The notes: generated by a model from the sequence alone, not told the origin. A stretch of 64,000 nt of DNA from Cellulophaga sp. BC115SP (GCF_009905545.1 NZ_JAAALB010000030.1:1-64000), one strand, 5' to 3'. Counted from the stretch's first letter, positions 1 through 8,265 are shown. Program-made: numbers and translations.

Positions 1-8
1 ATACAAAA

Positions 9-63
9 AGTAACAAAAAAATCAAGAATTTATAAACTCGCTGCGCTCAAACAGTATAAATTC
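9..63. repeat. Degenerate third copy of the 205-bp interspersed repeat
   Basis: This stretch resembles the middle of the element found whole at 2792-2996 and 48141-48346. It shares the order AAGTAACAAAA, TCAAGAA, AAACTCGC and GCTCAAACA. The left part lies outside the window and the right part has diverged. A small palindrome (ATTGCTT / AAGCAAT) follows at 64-81. No gene is visible in 1-261. Confidence 0.5.
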
Positions 64-107
64 ATTGCTTACGCAAGCAATTTTAAGAAAGTTTAAACAG
101 CTTCAAT

Positions 108-151
108 ATCAAAAAAGCGGTCGAAAAATAATTTTCGACCGCTTTTTTGAT
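108..151. repeat. GCGGTCGAAAA hairpin repeat, copy 1
   Basis: Two 20-bp arms form a perfect inverted repeat around a 4-nt ATAA loop. The core is GCGGTCGAAAA / TTTTCGACCGC, flanked by A6 and T6 runs, so it can act as an intrinsic terminator on either strand. It lies about 110 bp past the metE stop. The same core occurs at 31059-31110 and 60253-60290, so this is a dispersed repeat as well as a possible terminator. Confidence 0.85.
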
Positions 152-178
152 GCTATTATACTATAAATGAATGGCTTA

Positions 179-197
179 AGACGCAATCATTGCGTCT
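179..197. repeat. GACGCAA small palindrome (REP-like), copy 1
   Basis: AGACGCAA, a 3-nt loop and TTGCGTCT form a perfect small palindrome next to hairpin repeat copy 1. Related palindromes accompany the other two copies of the hairpin (31018-31035, 60203-60220, 60321-60338). Confidence 0.75.
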
Positions 198-261
198 CTG
201 GTGAAATATAAAATATAATCACTCATCCACTCAATCACCATTCACTCAATTCAGGATAGGA

Positions 262-2592
262 CTATTTTACTGTTGCACCAACTTCGGCTCTTAATGCTTC
301 AGCAGCGCCTACCATGTTTTTCAAGGCTTTTTCCGTTTCTTCCCAATGACGAGTCTTCAATCCACAATCAGGATTTACCCAAAGGTTTTCTAATGGAATA
401 TAGGTCAATGCTTTTTCCAAAAGAGTTGTAATTTCTTCAACTGTCGGTACTCTTGGGGAGTGAATATCATATACCCCTGGTCCAATTTCGTTTGGATATT
501 TAAACTCCGCAAACGCATCCAGTAACTCCATTTGCGAACGAGAAGTTTCAATCGTAATGACATCAGCATCCAAATCAGCAATCGAATCGATAATATCATT
601 AAATTCTGAATAGCAAGCATGTGTATGTATTTGTGTACGATTAGATACGCCTGAAGCACTCAAACGAAAGGCTTTTACTGCCCAATCCAAGTAAATTGGC
701 GCATTTTCTTTTCTTAAAGGTAGACCTTCACGTATGGCTGGTTCGTCAATCTGGATAATTTTGATGCCTGCTTTTTCTAAAGCAACAACTTCCTCACGGA
801 TAGCCAATGCCAACTGAAATGCTGTTAGTCGTCTTGGTTGGTCGTCTCTCACAAATGACCATTGTAACATGGTGATTGGTCCTGTGAGCATTCCTTTCAC
901 AATTTTAGAAGTTTGTGATTGTGCATATTTCGTCCAGCGAACTGTCATATCTCCTTTGCGCTCAATATCTCCAAAAATAATGGGAGGTTTCACACAACGG
1001 CTACCATAACTTTGTACCCAGCCATTTTGAGAAAATACATAACCAGACAATAGCTCACCAAAGTATTCAACCATATCATTACGCTCAAACTCGCCATGAA
1101 CTAATACGTCCAAGCACAATTCTTCTTGCCAATGAATGGCCTTTTTGATTTCAGTTTCTACTTCTTGTGTATAAACTTCATCAGAAATAAGACCTTTTTT
1201 ATAATTAGCTCTCAACTGACGCACTTCTGTCGTTTGAGGAAAAGAACCAATCGTGGTTGTAGGCAACAATGGTAACTGTAATAATTCTTTTTGAATTGAC
1301 TGGCGAAGTGCAAATGGTGCTTCACGCTCAAAATCAGCATTTTTAATACCTTGAATTTGAGATTTAACCGTTGGACGATGAATGAGTGTTGAAGACTTTC
1401 TACTTTCAATAGCCTGTTGATTTTCGGTCAAAATAGAAGCTAAACTGCTAAACAATTGTGGATTGGTCAAATCAGCCAATGTACGCACCTCTTTCAATTT
1501 TTGTTTAGCGAAAGCCATCCAATTTTTGATAGTTGGAGTTAATACACTTTCGTCTTTTTCCAAATCCAAATCATAAGGCGTATGCAATAATGAACACGAT
1601 GGTGCAATCCAAACACGCTCTTCTCCAAGTTTTGAAAGAGCTTTTTCAATGAAACTTAAAGAGTTGGTATAATCATTTTTCCAAATATTTCTACCATCTA
1701 CTAAGCCCAACGAAAGCTTGATAGTTCCATTGACAAAAGCTTCCTGATCGAGAATATCTCCTAATTGCGACGGACAACGAACTAAATCGACATGAAGGCA
1801 ATCGACAGGGAGGCTTAAGGTAGTAGATAAATTATCGCCAGAACATTCAAAATAAGTCGCCAAAACGATTTGAAGGGCAGGCAATGCTTTTCTAATTTGC
1901 TGATAAACTTCTTGGAAAACAGCTCTTTCTTTTGTCGACAAATCCATCACCAAACAAGGCTCATCGATTTGAATCGTATGTGCGCCACGACTTTCAAGTT
2001 CCTGTAATAACTCGATATAAACAGGCAACAAACGTTGAATCAAGTCTAGACGATTAAATCCTTTTTCCTTTTCTTTTCCTAAAAGCAAATAAGATACGGG
2101 GCCAATCAAGACAGGTTTGGTGATTATATCCAATCGTTTTGCCTCTTCAAACTCTTGAATGGGCTTATTTGAGAATCTATAAAACTGTTGATTTTTGGTA
2201 AATTCTGGCACGATATAGTGGTAATTGGTATCAAACCATTTGGTCATTTCGCAGGCTACTACGTCAAAACCTTCCTTCTGATAACCACGAGCCATAGCAA
2301 AATAAATATCTAATTCTTTGCTAGATTTTCCATCAACTAATGCCTGATAACGTTGTGGAATTACGCCTAGTGTCAATGACAAGTCTAAAACATGATCATA
2401 CAAAGAAAAATCGTTGCTTGGAATAAGATCAATGCCATTTTCCTGCTGGATTTTCCAGTGTTCTAATCTCAACTGATATGCCTGAGACTGTAATTCTTCT
2501 TTACTGATTTTGCCTGACCAGTATTGTTCGCAGGCTTTTTTGAGTTCTCTTTTGCTACCGATACGTGGATAGCCAAGGATGTGAGTAAGCAT
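262..2592 (-). CDS. metE: 5-methyltetrahydropteroyltriglutamate--homocysteine methyltransferase (cobalamin-independent methionine synthase)
   Basis: MetE transfers the methyl group of 5-methyltetrahydrofolate polyglutamate to homocysteine, the last step of methionine synthesis, without vitamin B12. The 776-residue protein has the usual two-barrel length. It starts with MLTHILGYPRIG, which places the start at 2592; the ATG 12 codons upstream would add a tail unlike the family. The zinc ligands expected from E. coli MetE are present with exact spacing: H658 and C660 (HAC), E682 (TIET) and C743 (NPDC). TTIGSFPQT opens the C-terminal barrel. It is a single gene, with a cobalamin riboswitch on the same strand at 3089-3265, consistent with shut-off when B12 allows MetH to work. 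About 500 nt including a repeat element separate the two. Confidence 0.97.
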   Translation of the reverse strand: MLTHILGYPRIGSKRELKKACEQYWSGKISKEELQSQAYQLRLEHWKIQQENGIDLIPSNDFSLYDHVLDLSLTLGVIPQRYQALVDGKSSKELDIYFAMARGYQKEGFDVVACEMTKWFDTNYHYIVPEFTKNQQFYRFSNKPIQEFEEAKRLDIITKPVLIGPVSYLLLGKEKEKGFNRLDLIQRLLPVYIELLQELESRGAHTIQIDEPCLVMDLSTKERAVFQEVYQQIRKALPALQIVLATYFECSGDNLSTTLSLPVDCLHVDLVRCPSQLGDILDQEAFVNGTIKLSLGLVDGRNIWKNDYTNSLSFIEKALSKLGEERVWIAPSCSLLHTPYDLDLEKDESVLTPTIKNWMAFAKQKLKEVRTLADLTNPQLFSSLASILTENQQAIESRKSSTLIHRPTVKSQIQGIKNADFEREAPFALRQSIQKELLQLPLLPTTTIGSFPQTTEVRQLRANYKKGLISDEVYTQEVETEIKKAIHWQEELCLDVLVHGEFERNDMVEYFGELLSGYVFSQNGWVQSYGSRCVKPPIIFGDIERKGDMTVRWTKYAQSQTSKIVKGMLTGPITMLQWSFVRDDQPRRLTAFQLALAIREEVVALEKAGIKIIQIDEPAIREGLPLRKENAPIYLDWAVKAFRLSASGVSNRTQIHTHACYSEFNDIIDSIADLDADVITIETSRSQMELLDAFAEFKYPNEIGPGVYDIHSPRVPTVEEITTLLEKALTYIPLENLWVNPDCGLKTRHWEETEKALKNMVGAAEALRAEVGATVK

Positions 2593-2681
2593 GTTGGTTG
2601 AATGTTTAAAAATGAAATACTCAACCATTTAGGCACAACACACAAAACCTTCAACGAATGGAACAGATTTTTCAAAAGCTT

Positions 2682-2700
2682 TCAGGTATCAGCTTTCGGC
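2682..2700. repeat. 19-bp dispersed word (GGTATCAGCTTTCGGC), copy 1
   Basis: TCAGGTATCAGCTTTCGGC differs at two positions from TCAGGTATCGGCATTCGGC at 5971-5989. A third, more diverged copy is at 48059-48074. It lies in the long leader between the metE riboswitch and metE. Confidence 0.45.
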
Positions 2701-2791
2701 TTTCTCAAAAGCAAACATCATGAAACACCACATTTTGATGATTAACAAAAGCTGACCTGAATTTATATCAATAGAGCTTATTAGTTTTATG

Positions 2792-2996
2792 AGTATGTTT
2801 AAAAATTTTATCTGGCATTTGTAGAAAAAACAAATTTTCATTTTGACACTCCTTACTTTTCTTGTCTTGACACAAGAAAAGTAACAAAAGAAAGTCAAGA
2901 AATCCTAAACTCGCCTGCGGCTCAAACAACAGGATTTCAGAAAAACAAATAGATACTTTTATTTTTCAATGACTTATAAAATTTAAACATAGTCTT
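2792..2996. repeat. MITE-like 205-bp interspersed repeat, copy 1
   Basis: The element is bounded by imperfect terminal inverted repeats of about 20 bp: GAGTATGTTTAAA at the left, and GACTATGTTTAAA reading in from the right. Inside is a strong palindrome, TTACTTTTCTTGT / ACAAGAAAAGTAA with a 6-nt spacer. A second copy with the same ends and core lies at 48141-48346, 45 kb away beside an unrelated gene. It has no coding potential beyond short chance frames. It sits between the cobalamin riboswitch and metE, so it should be transcribed within the metE leader. Confidence 0.75.
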
Positions 2997-3088
2997 AAAA
3001 TCACTAATATGCTCAATTACTCATTCTCAAATGAGTTTGAAAAATCAATGCGCGTCCAACACCCTATTCGTGAGAGTCTTGTCATTGA

Positions 3089-3265
3089 GAAAAGTAGCAA
3101 GTCTCCTGACTTATAACATCGTTGTACTCCTTCTCATTCCAGCTGGAACAATGGATATATTGTACACGACTTGCCCCGAAGAGCGGTTAAATACAGTAGC
3201 ACGTCTGTTCGTGATTCACACACGATTCCTTTTTAAATCAAAGCAACACTTTGATACTACTTTTC
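3089..3265 (-). ncRNA. Cobalamin (adenosylcobalamin-type) riboswitch
   Basis: Read on the minus strand, the region contains the conserved cobalamin aptamer elements in order. AAAAAGGAATCGTG, TGTGAAT and CACGA form the P3 region. ACTGTA follows the core, and the B12 box appears as AAGTCAGGAGACTTGC. The ends pair as P1, GAAAAGTAG at 3257-3265 with CTACTTTTC at 3089-3097. Downstream, TCAATG and CATTGA, followed by TTTTT, could form an expression-platform terminator at about 3045-3090. The next gene on this strand is metE, a classic target of B12 repression. Confidence 0.9.
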
Positions 3266-3290
3266 CGATTGATGTGTAAAATGGATAGGA

Positions 3291-3314
3291 CAAAGGTAGA
3301 TTGCCACAAAGATA
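3291..3314 (-). promoter_or_regulatory. Candidate promoter -7 elements for the riboswitch-metE transcript
   Basis: On the minus strand, TACCTTTG (3291-3298) and TATCTTTG (3307-3314) both match the Bacteroidetes -7 consensus TAnnTTTG. A start a few bases downstream would fall just before the riboswitch P1 stem. No convincing TTG box lies at the right distance, so this is tentative. The stretch from 3315 to 3612 shows nothing else I recognise. Confidence 0.4.
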
Positions 3315-3612
3315 TATTTTTATACTTCACTGATTTTTAGTAAAAAATCAGATATTTAGATAAAAATAATCAATGATTTTAGTTATTTTATCTTTACAAA
3401 TAGACAATAAAGGTTTATATATCTTTCAGGATTTTAACAAAAAGTAAAACTTCATATAGTATTTACCCAAGATTTTGACCATTATCAAGACAAAAACCAA
3501 TTATCCTCATGATTGAGTTTGTAAAATCTTTCTAATTTTAAACATTCCTACATCATCAAACAAAATGATGCTTTGAGAGGCTGACGTATAAACAACTTTA
3601 AAGTTAACACAC

Positions 3613-4695
3613 ATGAAACATTGGTTGGCAGGAGTCTTACTGATAGGTCTGATAACAGGCTGTAAGAAAAAGGTGGAAACGATTTACCCTCAAATTCAGG
3701 CAATTTCCGAGTCTGTTTATGCTTCGGGGATCGTAAAAAGTGTCAATCAATATCAGGTTTTTCCTAAAAACGCAGGAGTTATTGCTTCTTTAAAAGTAAA
3801 AGAAGGTGATTTTGTCGAAAAAGGGCAAATTTTATTCGAAATCGCTAACCCTAGTGCAAAACTCAATATCGAGAATGCGGAGTTGAGTTTTGAAAATGCT
3901 TCTGTCAAATCTAATCATGAACGTTTGCGTGATGCGGTTATCGCCAAAGATTTAGCTTATCAAAAACTTCGTTCAGACTCCCTGCTTTGGCGTCGACAAA
4001 ATGCTCTTTGGCAACAACAAATCGGAACAAAAGTAGATCAAGAACAGCGTGAACTAGCCTATCATAACTCCCAAACAGCCTTTCAATCCGCCGAAATACG
4101 AGTGAGCGAATTGCGTCGTCAGATTAAATTTTCAGCTGAACAATCTGCCAAAAATGTCGCTTTAGCCAAGAGTATTGCTTCTGACTTTGCCGTTCGTGCC
4201 GAGGTGTCTGGACGTATTTATAGTTTTTCGAAAGAAATAGGTGAAATGGTTACTATCCAAAACCCTGTGGCTATTATCGGCGATGCAAAAGCTTTTATGC
4301 TTGAATTACAAATCGACGAAGATGATATTACTCGTGTCAAAATTGGACAAAAAATATTACTCACTTTAGATAGTTACGACAAACAGGTATTTGAAGCCAG
4401 AGTTAATAGCATTGACCCTTTAATGAATGAAAAAACTAGGACTTTTACGGTAAAAGCTACCTTTATAGTGCAACCTCAAGTCTTGTATCCCAACCTCAAT
4501 GTAGAGGCAAATATCATTACTGCTGAAAGGCCAAAAGTATTGACGATTCCAAGAAATTATTTGGTTGATGAACAGTTTGTCTTGGACAAAGATGGTCAAA
4601 AAAGAGCGGTAAAAGTTGGGCTAAAAGACTTCCAACGTGTCGAAATTTTATCAGGAATTACTGCCCAAGACGCTATCCAAAAACCTACGCTATGA
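3613..4695 (+). CDS. Periplasmic adaptor (HlyD / membrane fusion protein) of an ABC efflux system, lipoprotein
   Basis: The 360-residue protein begins with a lipoprotein signal (hydrophobic core, then LITGC with Cys17), so it is probably anchored in the inner membrane facing the periplasm. Residues about 35-75 form the first half of a barrel-sandwich (biotinyl-lipoyl-like) domain (VKEGDFVEKGQILFEI). Residues about 90-195 form a charged helical hairpin, and beta-barrel segments follow (LQIDEDDITRVKIGQKI). This is the layout of MacA-like adaptors. Its stop overlaps the start of the permease by 4 nt (ATGA), showing a tightly coupled operon with the permease and ATPase. The substrate cannot be told from sequence. 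The C-terminal membrane-proximal domain seems short. Confidence 0.88.
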   Translation: MKHWLAGVLLIGLITGCKKKVETIYPQIQAISESVYASGIVKSVNQYQVFPKNAGVIASLKVKEGDFVEKGQILFEIANPSAKLNIENAELSFENASVKSNHERLRDAVIAKDLAYQKLRSDSLLWRRQNALWQQQIGTKVDQEQRELAYHNSQTAFQSAEIRVSELRRQIKFSAEQSAKNVALAKSIASDFAVRAEVSGRIYSFSKEIGEMVTIQNPVAIIGDAKAFMLELQIDEDDITRVKIGQKILLTLDSYDKQVFEARVNSIDPLMNEKTRTFTVKATFIVQPQVLYPNLNVEANIITAERPKVLTIPRNYLVDEQFVLDKDGQKRAVKVGLKDFQRVEILSGITAQDAIQKPTL

Positions 4696-5951
4696 ACTAC
4701 CCACTAATTTGGAATATTGCTCAATCGCTATCTTTGGCTCGTTGGAAACAAACCTTGGTGGCGGCTGTTGGGGTGATGTTTAGTATTACCATGTTCATAG
4801 CATTGTTGGGTTTTATGAACGGGCTCAACGACCTCTTGGATAGCTTAGTATTGAATAGAACCCCACATGTACGACTTTTTAACGAAATAAAAGCCAATGA
4901 AAATCAGCCTATTTTGTTGGATAATCGCTACAAGAAATACCATAATTTTATCAGGTCTATTAAACCTAATGGAAAAAATGCTCAGATTGCCAACAGCGCT
5001 GCCATCATTAATACGCTAAAAAAAGACAAACGTGTTTTGGGAATTTCCCCCAAAATGATTGCACAAGTTTTTTTTAATGTGGGCGAAACGGATGTAACAG
5101 GCGTAGTCAACGGAATAGATGTAGAGGCAGAAGCAAGACTTTTTTCCTTCGGCGACTATGTTACTGCGGGTTCGTATATGGATTTAAAAAATATTCCCAA
5201 TAGTATTATTTTGGGAAAAGGCTTGGCAGACAAAATGTTGGCAAATATTGGCGATGTGGTACAAATCACCACCGCCAAAGGTGATAGATTTCCCTTAAAA
5301 GTTGTAGGATATTTCCAATCGGGACTGGGTGAGATAGACAAAGTTCAGAGTTATACTTCTTTAAAAACTGCCCAAAAACTCATCGGACAAAGCAATGCCT
5401 ATGTGACCGATATTCAAATCAAATTGTATGATTTGAATATGGCACCTACGGTAAGCAAAGAATATGCACAAATTTTTGGCACTGATGCCGAGGATATTCA
5501 AACCGCTAATGCCCAGTTTGAAACTGGTAGCAGTTTACGCAGTTTGATTTCGTATGCAGTCGGCATTACATTACTCATAGTGGCTGGTTTCGGGATTTAC
5601 AATATCTTGAATATGTTGATTTATGAAAAAATGGATACCATTGCCATTCTGAAAGCTACGGGTTTTGCAGGAAGCGATGTCAAAAAGATATTTATTACCA
5701 TCGCTATTAGTATTGGTATATTGGGTGGTTGCACGGGACTGTTTTTCGGATTTCTGTTGTCACTATTAATCGATAATGTGCCCTTCAAAACGGCAGCTTT
5801 ACCTACAATAAGTACCTATCCAGTGAATTATGACTTGAAATATTACTTGATAGGTATCACTTTTTCCTTGATTACAACCTATTTGGCAGGTTTGTTTCCA
5901 GCAAGAAAAGCCAGTAAAATTGACCCAGTAGATATTATTAGAGGAAAATAG
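4692..5951 (+). CDS. ABC transporter permease, FtsX/MacB family
   Basis: The 419-residue inner-membrane protein has the FtsX/MacB layout. One N-terminal helix (about 22-42) is followed by a large periplasmic MacB-type core domain (about 50-275) and three C-terminal helices (about 287-310, 328-357, 384-404). It ends with the typical FPARKASKIDPVDIIRGK tail that contacts the ATPase. It overlaps the adaptor gene by 4 nt and is followed after 72 nt by the ATPase gene. Together the three probably form an MacAB- or LolCDE-like complex that moves a molecule from the inner membrane or periplasm outward. The presence of an adaptor favours MacAB-like efflux over lipoprotein sorting. Confidence 0.9.
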   Translation: MNYPLIWNIAQSLSLARWKQTLVAAVGVMFSITMFIALLGFMNGLNDLLDSLVLNRTPHVRLFNEIKANENQPILLDNRYKKYHNFIRSIKPNGKNAQIANSAAIINTLKKDKRVLGISPKMIAQVFFNVGETDVTGVVNGIDVEAEARLFSFGDYVTAGSYMDLKNIPNSIILGKGLADKMLANIGDVVQITTAKGDRFPLKVVGYFQSGLGEIDKVQSYTSLKTAQKLIGQSNAYVTDIQIKLYDLNMAPTVSKEYAQIFGTDAEDIQTANAQFETGSSLRSLISYAVGITLLIVAGFGIYNILNMLIYEKMDTIAILKATGFAGSDVKKIFITIAISIGILGGCTGLFFGFLLSLLIDNVPFKTAALPTISTYPVNYDLKYYLIGITFSLITTYLAGLFPARKASKIDPVDIIRGK

Positions 5952-5970
5952 CTTTTGGGGCAATCGGATG

Positions 5971-5989
5971 TCAGGTATCGGCATTCGGC
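5971..5989. repeat. 19-bp dispersed word, copy 2, in the permease-ATPase spacer
   Basis: TCAGGTATCGGCATTCGGC matches 17 of 19 bases of the word at 2682-2700. It fills much of the 72-nt gap between the permease stop and the ATPase ATG, inside a transcribed operon. Confidence 0.45.
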
Positions 5990-6023
5990 AAGGGTCAATT
6001 CAACCATAAAATCTAAAATCGAA

Positions 6024-6689
6024 ATGTTGCTTGAAGCCAAACATATCAATAAAAGCTTTCACGACCCTGTTACAGTGCCTATTTTGAAAGATGTAAGCAT
6101 CGAAATACCTAAAGGTCAATTTACCTCTATTGTCGGAAAGTCTGGTTGTGGAAAATCGACCTTACTTTATATCCTTTCAACAATGGATACTGACTATGAG
6201 GGAGAATTGTGGATTGATGGGGAAAGGCTTACAGGTAAAACCGAAGCTGAATTGGCTCGTGTACGGAATGAAAAGATTGGATTTGTTTTTCAATTTCATT
6301 ACCTCCTCAACGAATTTAGTGTGCTTCAAAACGTTATGTTGCCCGGACTAAAACTAGGAAAGATTTCTCATCAAGAATTAGAACATCGAGCCTTTGAGCA
6401 TTTGCGAAAATTGGGCATGGATAGCAAGGCGCTAAAAAAAGCTAATCAGTTATCGGGTGGCGAAAAACAGCGGGTGGCTATCGCACGAGCACTTATCAAC
6501 GACCCACTGATTATTATGGGTGACGAACCTACAGGAAATTTGGATAAGAAAAATACGGAGGTGGTTTTTGATATATTCCGTCAATTATCTGAAGAGTACA
6601 AACAGTCTTTATTGATTGTGACGCATGACCCTAATTTTGCTGAAAGAACACAGCGCATCATTGAAATGGAGGATGGAAGAGTCATTTGA
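6024..6689 (+). CDS. ABC transporter ATP-binding protein, LolD/MacB-type
   Basis: This 221-residue protein is the nucleotide-binding subunit of the export operon. Visible motifs are Walker A GKSGCGKST at residues 38-46, the signature LSGGEKQRVAIARAL, Walker B IIMGDEPTG and the switch histidine in VTHDPNFA. The start is placed at the ATG at 6024, giving MLLEAKHINKSF. A TTG 69 nt upstream is in frame, but it would translate a dispersed repeat and is unlikely. The operon ends in a large inverted-repeat region (6688-6898). Confidence 0.92.
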   Translation: MLLEAKHINKSFHDPVTVPILKDVSIEIPKGQFTSIVGKSGCGKSTLLYILSTMDTDYEGELWIDGERLTGKTEAELARVRNEKIGFVFQFHYLLNEFSVLQNVMLPGLKLGKISHQELEHRAFEHLRKLGMDSKALKKANQLSGGEKQRVAIARALINDPLIIMGDEPTGNLDKKNTEVVFDIFRQLSEEYKQSLLIVTHDPNFAERTQRIIEMEDGRVI

Positions 6690-6898
6690 TAATTTGGAGA
6701 TAAGCCTATTCTCATCTCCAAATTAGGGTTGTACGAAGGATTTCCAATAATTTCGGATTTGGGATTTCTGATTTCGGAAATAACGTAAATTACCTCTATT
6801 TTTTACAAAAATAAAAGATTACACTTCCGAAATCCCACATCCGATATCCGAAATAGACAGTTTCAGAATCCTTCGTACACTCCAATCTCCAAATTATC
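6688..6898. repeat. Large imperfect inverted repeat between convergent genes
   Basis: Three nested pairs of arms face each other. GATAATTTGGAGAT (from 6688) pairs with ATCTCCAAATTATC (6885-6898). TGTACGAAGGATT (6730-6742) pairs with AATCCTTCGTACA (6867-6879). Diverged CGGATTTGGGATTTC-type arms lie at about 6750-6781 and 6823-6854. A smaller hairpin (AATTTGGAGAT / ATCTCCAAATT, 6690-6725) directly follows the ABC operon. The whole could terminate both the ABC operon and rpiB. Confidence 0.75.
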
Positions 6899-6911
6899 GA
6901 AGAATCATCGA

Positions 6912-7346
6912 CTAGCATGGAATTTTATTCACACGCAATTGGTGGCGACCACCTTCAAATTCTGTATTCAAGAAAGTATCAACAATTGCAAAAGCTTCTT
7001 CTAAGCTCACAAATCTAGCAGGTACACAAACGATATTCGCATCGTTGTGCAAACGTACTAAATTGGCTACTTCTGTGTTCCAAGCCAAACCCGCACGAAT
7101 TCCCTGATGCTTGTTGGCTGTAATAGCCACACCGTTGGCACTTCCGCACAATAAGATACCCAAATCAAACTCTTTTGTTTCAACTGCCGATGCTACTGGA
7201 TGAGCAAAGTCAGGATAATCGCAAGATGCAGTGCTGTATGGACCAAAATCTTTTACCTCGTAACCTTTTGATTGTAAATAATTTACAATTTCTGCTTTGT
7301 ACTCAAAACCTGCGTGGTCACCTCCGATGGCAATTTTCTTTGACAT
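6912..7346 (-). CDS. rpiB: Ribose-5-phosphate isomerase B
   Basis: RpiB interconverts ribose 5-phosphate and ribulose 5-phosphate in the non-oxidative pentose phosphate pathway. The 144-residue length is typical. The N-terminus KKIAIGGDHAGFEYK carries the phosphate-binding region with His11. GILLCGSANGVAI holds the catalytic Cys67 and the anion hole, and HNDANIVCVPAR is the conserved substrate-binding stretch. An allose-6-phosphate or galactose-6-phosphate isomerase is a less likely alternative because the family shares these motifs. It is a single gene, divergent from the LOG-family gene. Confidence 0.94.
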   Translation of the reverse strand: MSKKIAIGGDHAGFEYKAEIVNYLQSKGYEVKDFGPYSTASCDYPDFAHPVASAVETKEFDLGILLCGSANGVAITANKHQGIRAGLAWNTEVANLVRLHNDANIVCVPARFVSLEEAFAIVDTFLNTEFEGGRHQLRVNKIPC

Positions 7347-7417
7347 TTTTGAAAAAAATTCAGTGAATATGTAACAAAAAATATTTTTTTTACGTTAAGC
7401 TTTTTTGGTGCTTAGTG

Positions 7418-7425
7418 CAAAGGTA
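7418..7425 (-). promoter_or_regulatory. Candidate -7 promoter element for rpiB
   Basis: Read on the minus strand this is TACCTTTG, a match to TAnnTTTG, about 70 nt before the rpiB start. I see no well-spaced upstream TTG box. Confidence 0.3.
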
Positions 7426-7479
7426 CTGACCATTGTGCAAGAAACCATTATTTTGTAACGATAAAAACCGGAAAAAGCT

Positions 7480-8211
7480 ATGACTGAAAGAGAAAGCGAA
7501 AAGTTGTTGAAAGAAGAAGACAAAATTAAAAGAGCTTTTGTTGACCACACTTGGGCAGAAATTCGTTCTGAAGAATCGTGGAGAGTATTCAAGATTATGT
7601 CAGAATTTGTAGAAGGTATCGACAAAATGGCCAAAATCGGCCCTTGTGTTTCGATTTTTGGCTCTGCTCGTACAAAACCTGACAATCCTTATTATATCAT
7701 GGCTGAGGAAATTGCCGCTAAATTGGTTCGCCATGGATATGGTGTAATCACGGGTGGTGGTCCAGGTATTATGGAAGCAGGTAACAAAGGTGCTAAACTA
7801 CAAGGAGGAAAATCTGTTGGTTTGAATATCGAATTGCCTTTCGAACAACATCCGAATCCATATATTGACAATGACAAGAGTATCAATTTTGACTTTTTCT
7901 TTGTACGCAAAGTAATGTTTGTCAAATACTCACAGGGCTTTATTATTATGCCAGGAGGCTTTGGTACACTCGACGAAATGTTTGAGTCTTTGACTTTGAT
8001 TCAGACGCATAAACTTGGTCGTTTCCCTGTGGTGTTAGTGGGTAAAGAATACTGGGGTGGTTTGCTTGATTGGATTAAAACGACAATGGTAAATGCTGGT
8101 AACATCAATCCAGATGACTTGGATTTGATTTCGTTAGTAGATAACCCAACCGACGCTGTTCGCGTAATTGACGATTTCTACTCGAAATATTTGTTGAAAC
8201 CGAATTTTTAG
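7480..8211 (+). CDS. LOG family protein (Rossmann fold nucleotide-binding, TIGR00730-type)
   Basis: The 243-residue protein contains the LOG family signatures GGGPGIMEAGNKGA and PGGFGTLDEMFE, the second being the PGGxGTxxE motif that holds the catalytic glutamate. Known members hydrolyse the N-glycosidic bond of cytokinin riboside or other nucleoside 5'-monophosphates to release the base. The N-terminal 45 residues are charged and helical, as in the longer bacterial subgroup. It stands alone between rpiB (divergent) and aroB (convergent). The substrate is unknown; a housekeeping nucleotide role is more likely than hormone production. A terminator hairpin follows at 8222-8265. Confidence 0.85.
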   Translation: MTERESEKLLKEEDKIKRAFVDHTWAEIRSEESWRVFKIMSEFVEGIDKMAKIGPCVSIFGSARTKPDNPYYIMAEEIAAKLVRHGYGVITGGGPGIMEAGNKGAKLQGGKSVGLNIELPFEQHPNPYIDNDKSINFDFFFVRKVMFVKYSQGFIIMPGGFGTLDEMFESLTLIQTHKLGRFPVVLVGKEYWGGLLDWIKTTMVNAGNINPDDLDLISLVDNPTDAVRVIDDFYSKYLLKPNF

Positions 8212-8221
8212 GGAGTGGAGT

Positions 8222-8265
8222 GGCAAAGGCACAAAGTGTTTTATCTTTCACTTTGTGCCTTTGCT
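8222..8265 (+). terminator. Hairpin terminator after the LOG-family gene, part of a tandem tract
   Basis: GCAAAGGCACAAAGTG pairs with CACTTTGTGCCTTTGC around a 12-nt loop. There is no long T run after it. Its right arm is the first unit of the tandem tract described at 8250-8350. Confidence 0.5.

Noticed and set aside
2689-2898. Minus-strand 69-codon frame before metE
   Set aside because: It is largely made of the MITE-like repeat, with Cys/Phe/Lys-rich composition; the same repeat elsewhere gives unrelated frames.
3031-3279. Plus-strand 82-codon open frame
   Set aside because: It lies exactly across the cobalamin riboswitch on the other strand and has no protein-like features.
5955-6023. 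Longer ATPase from a TTG start
   Set aside because: The extra 23 residues translate a dispersed repeat; the ATG at 6024 begins the ABC domain properly.
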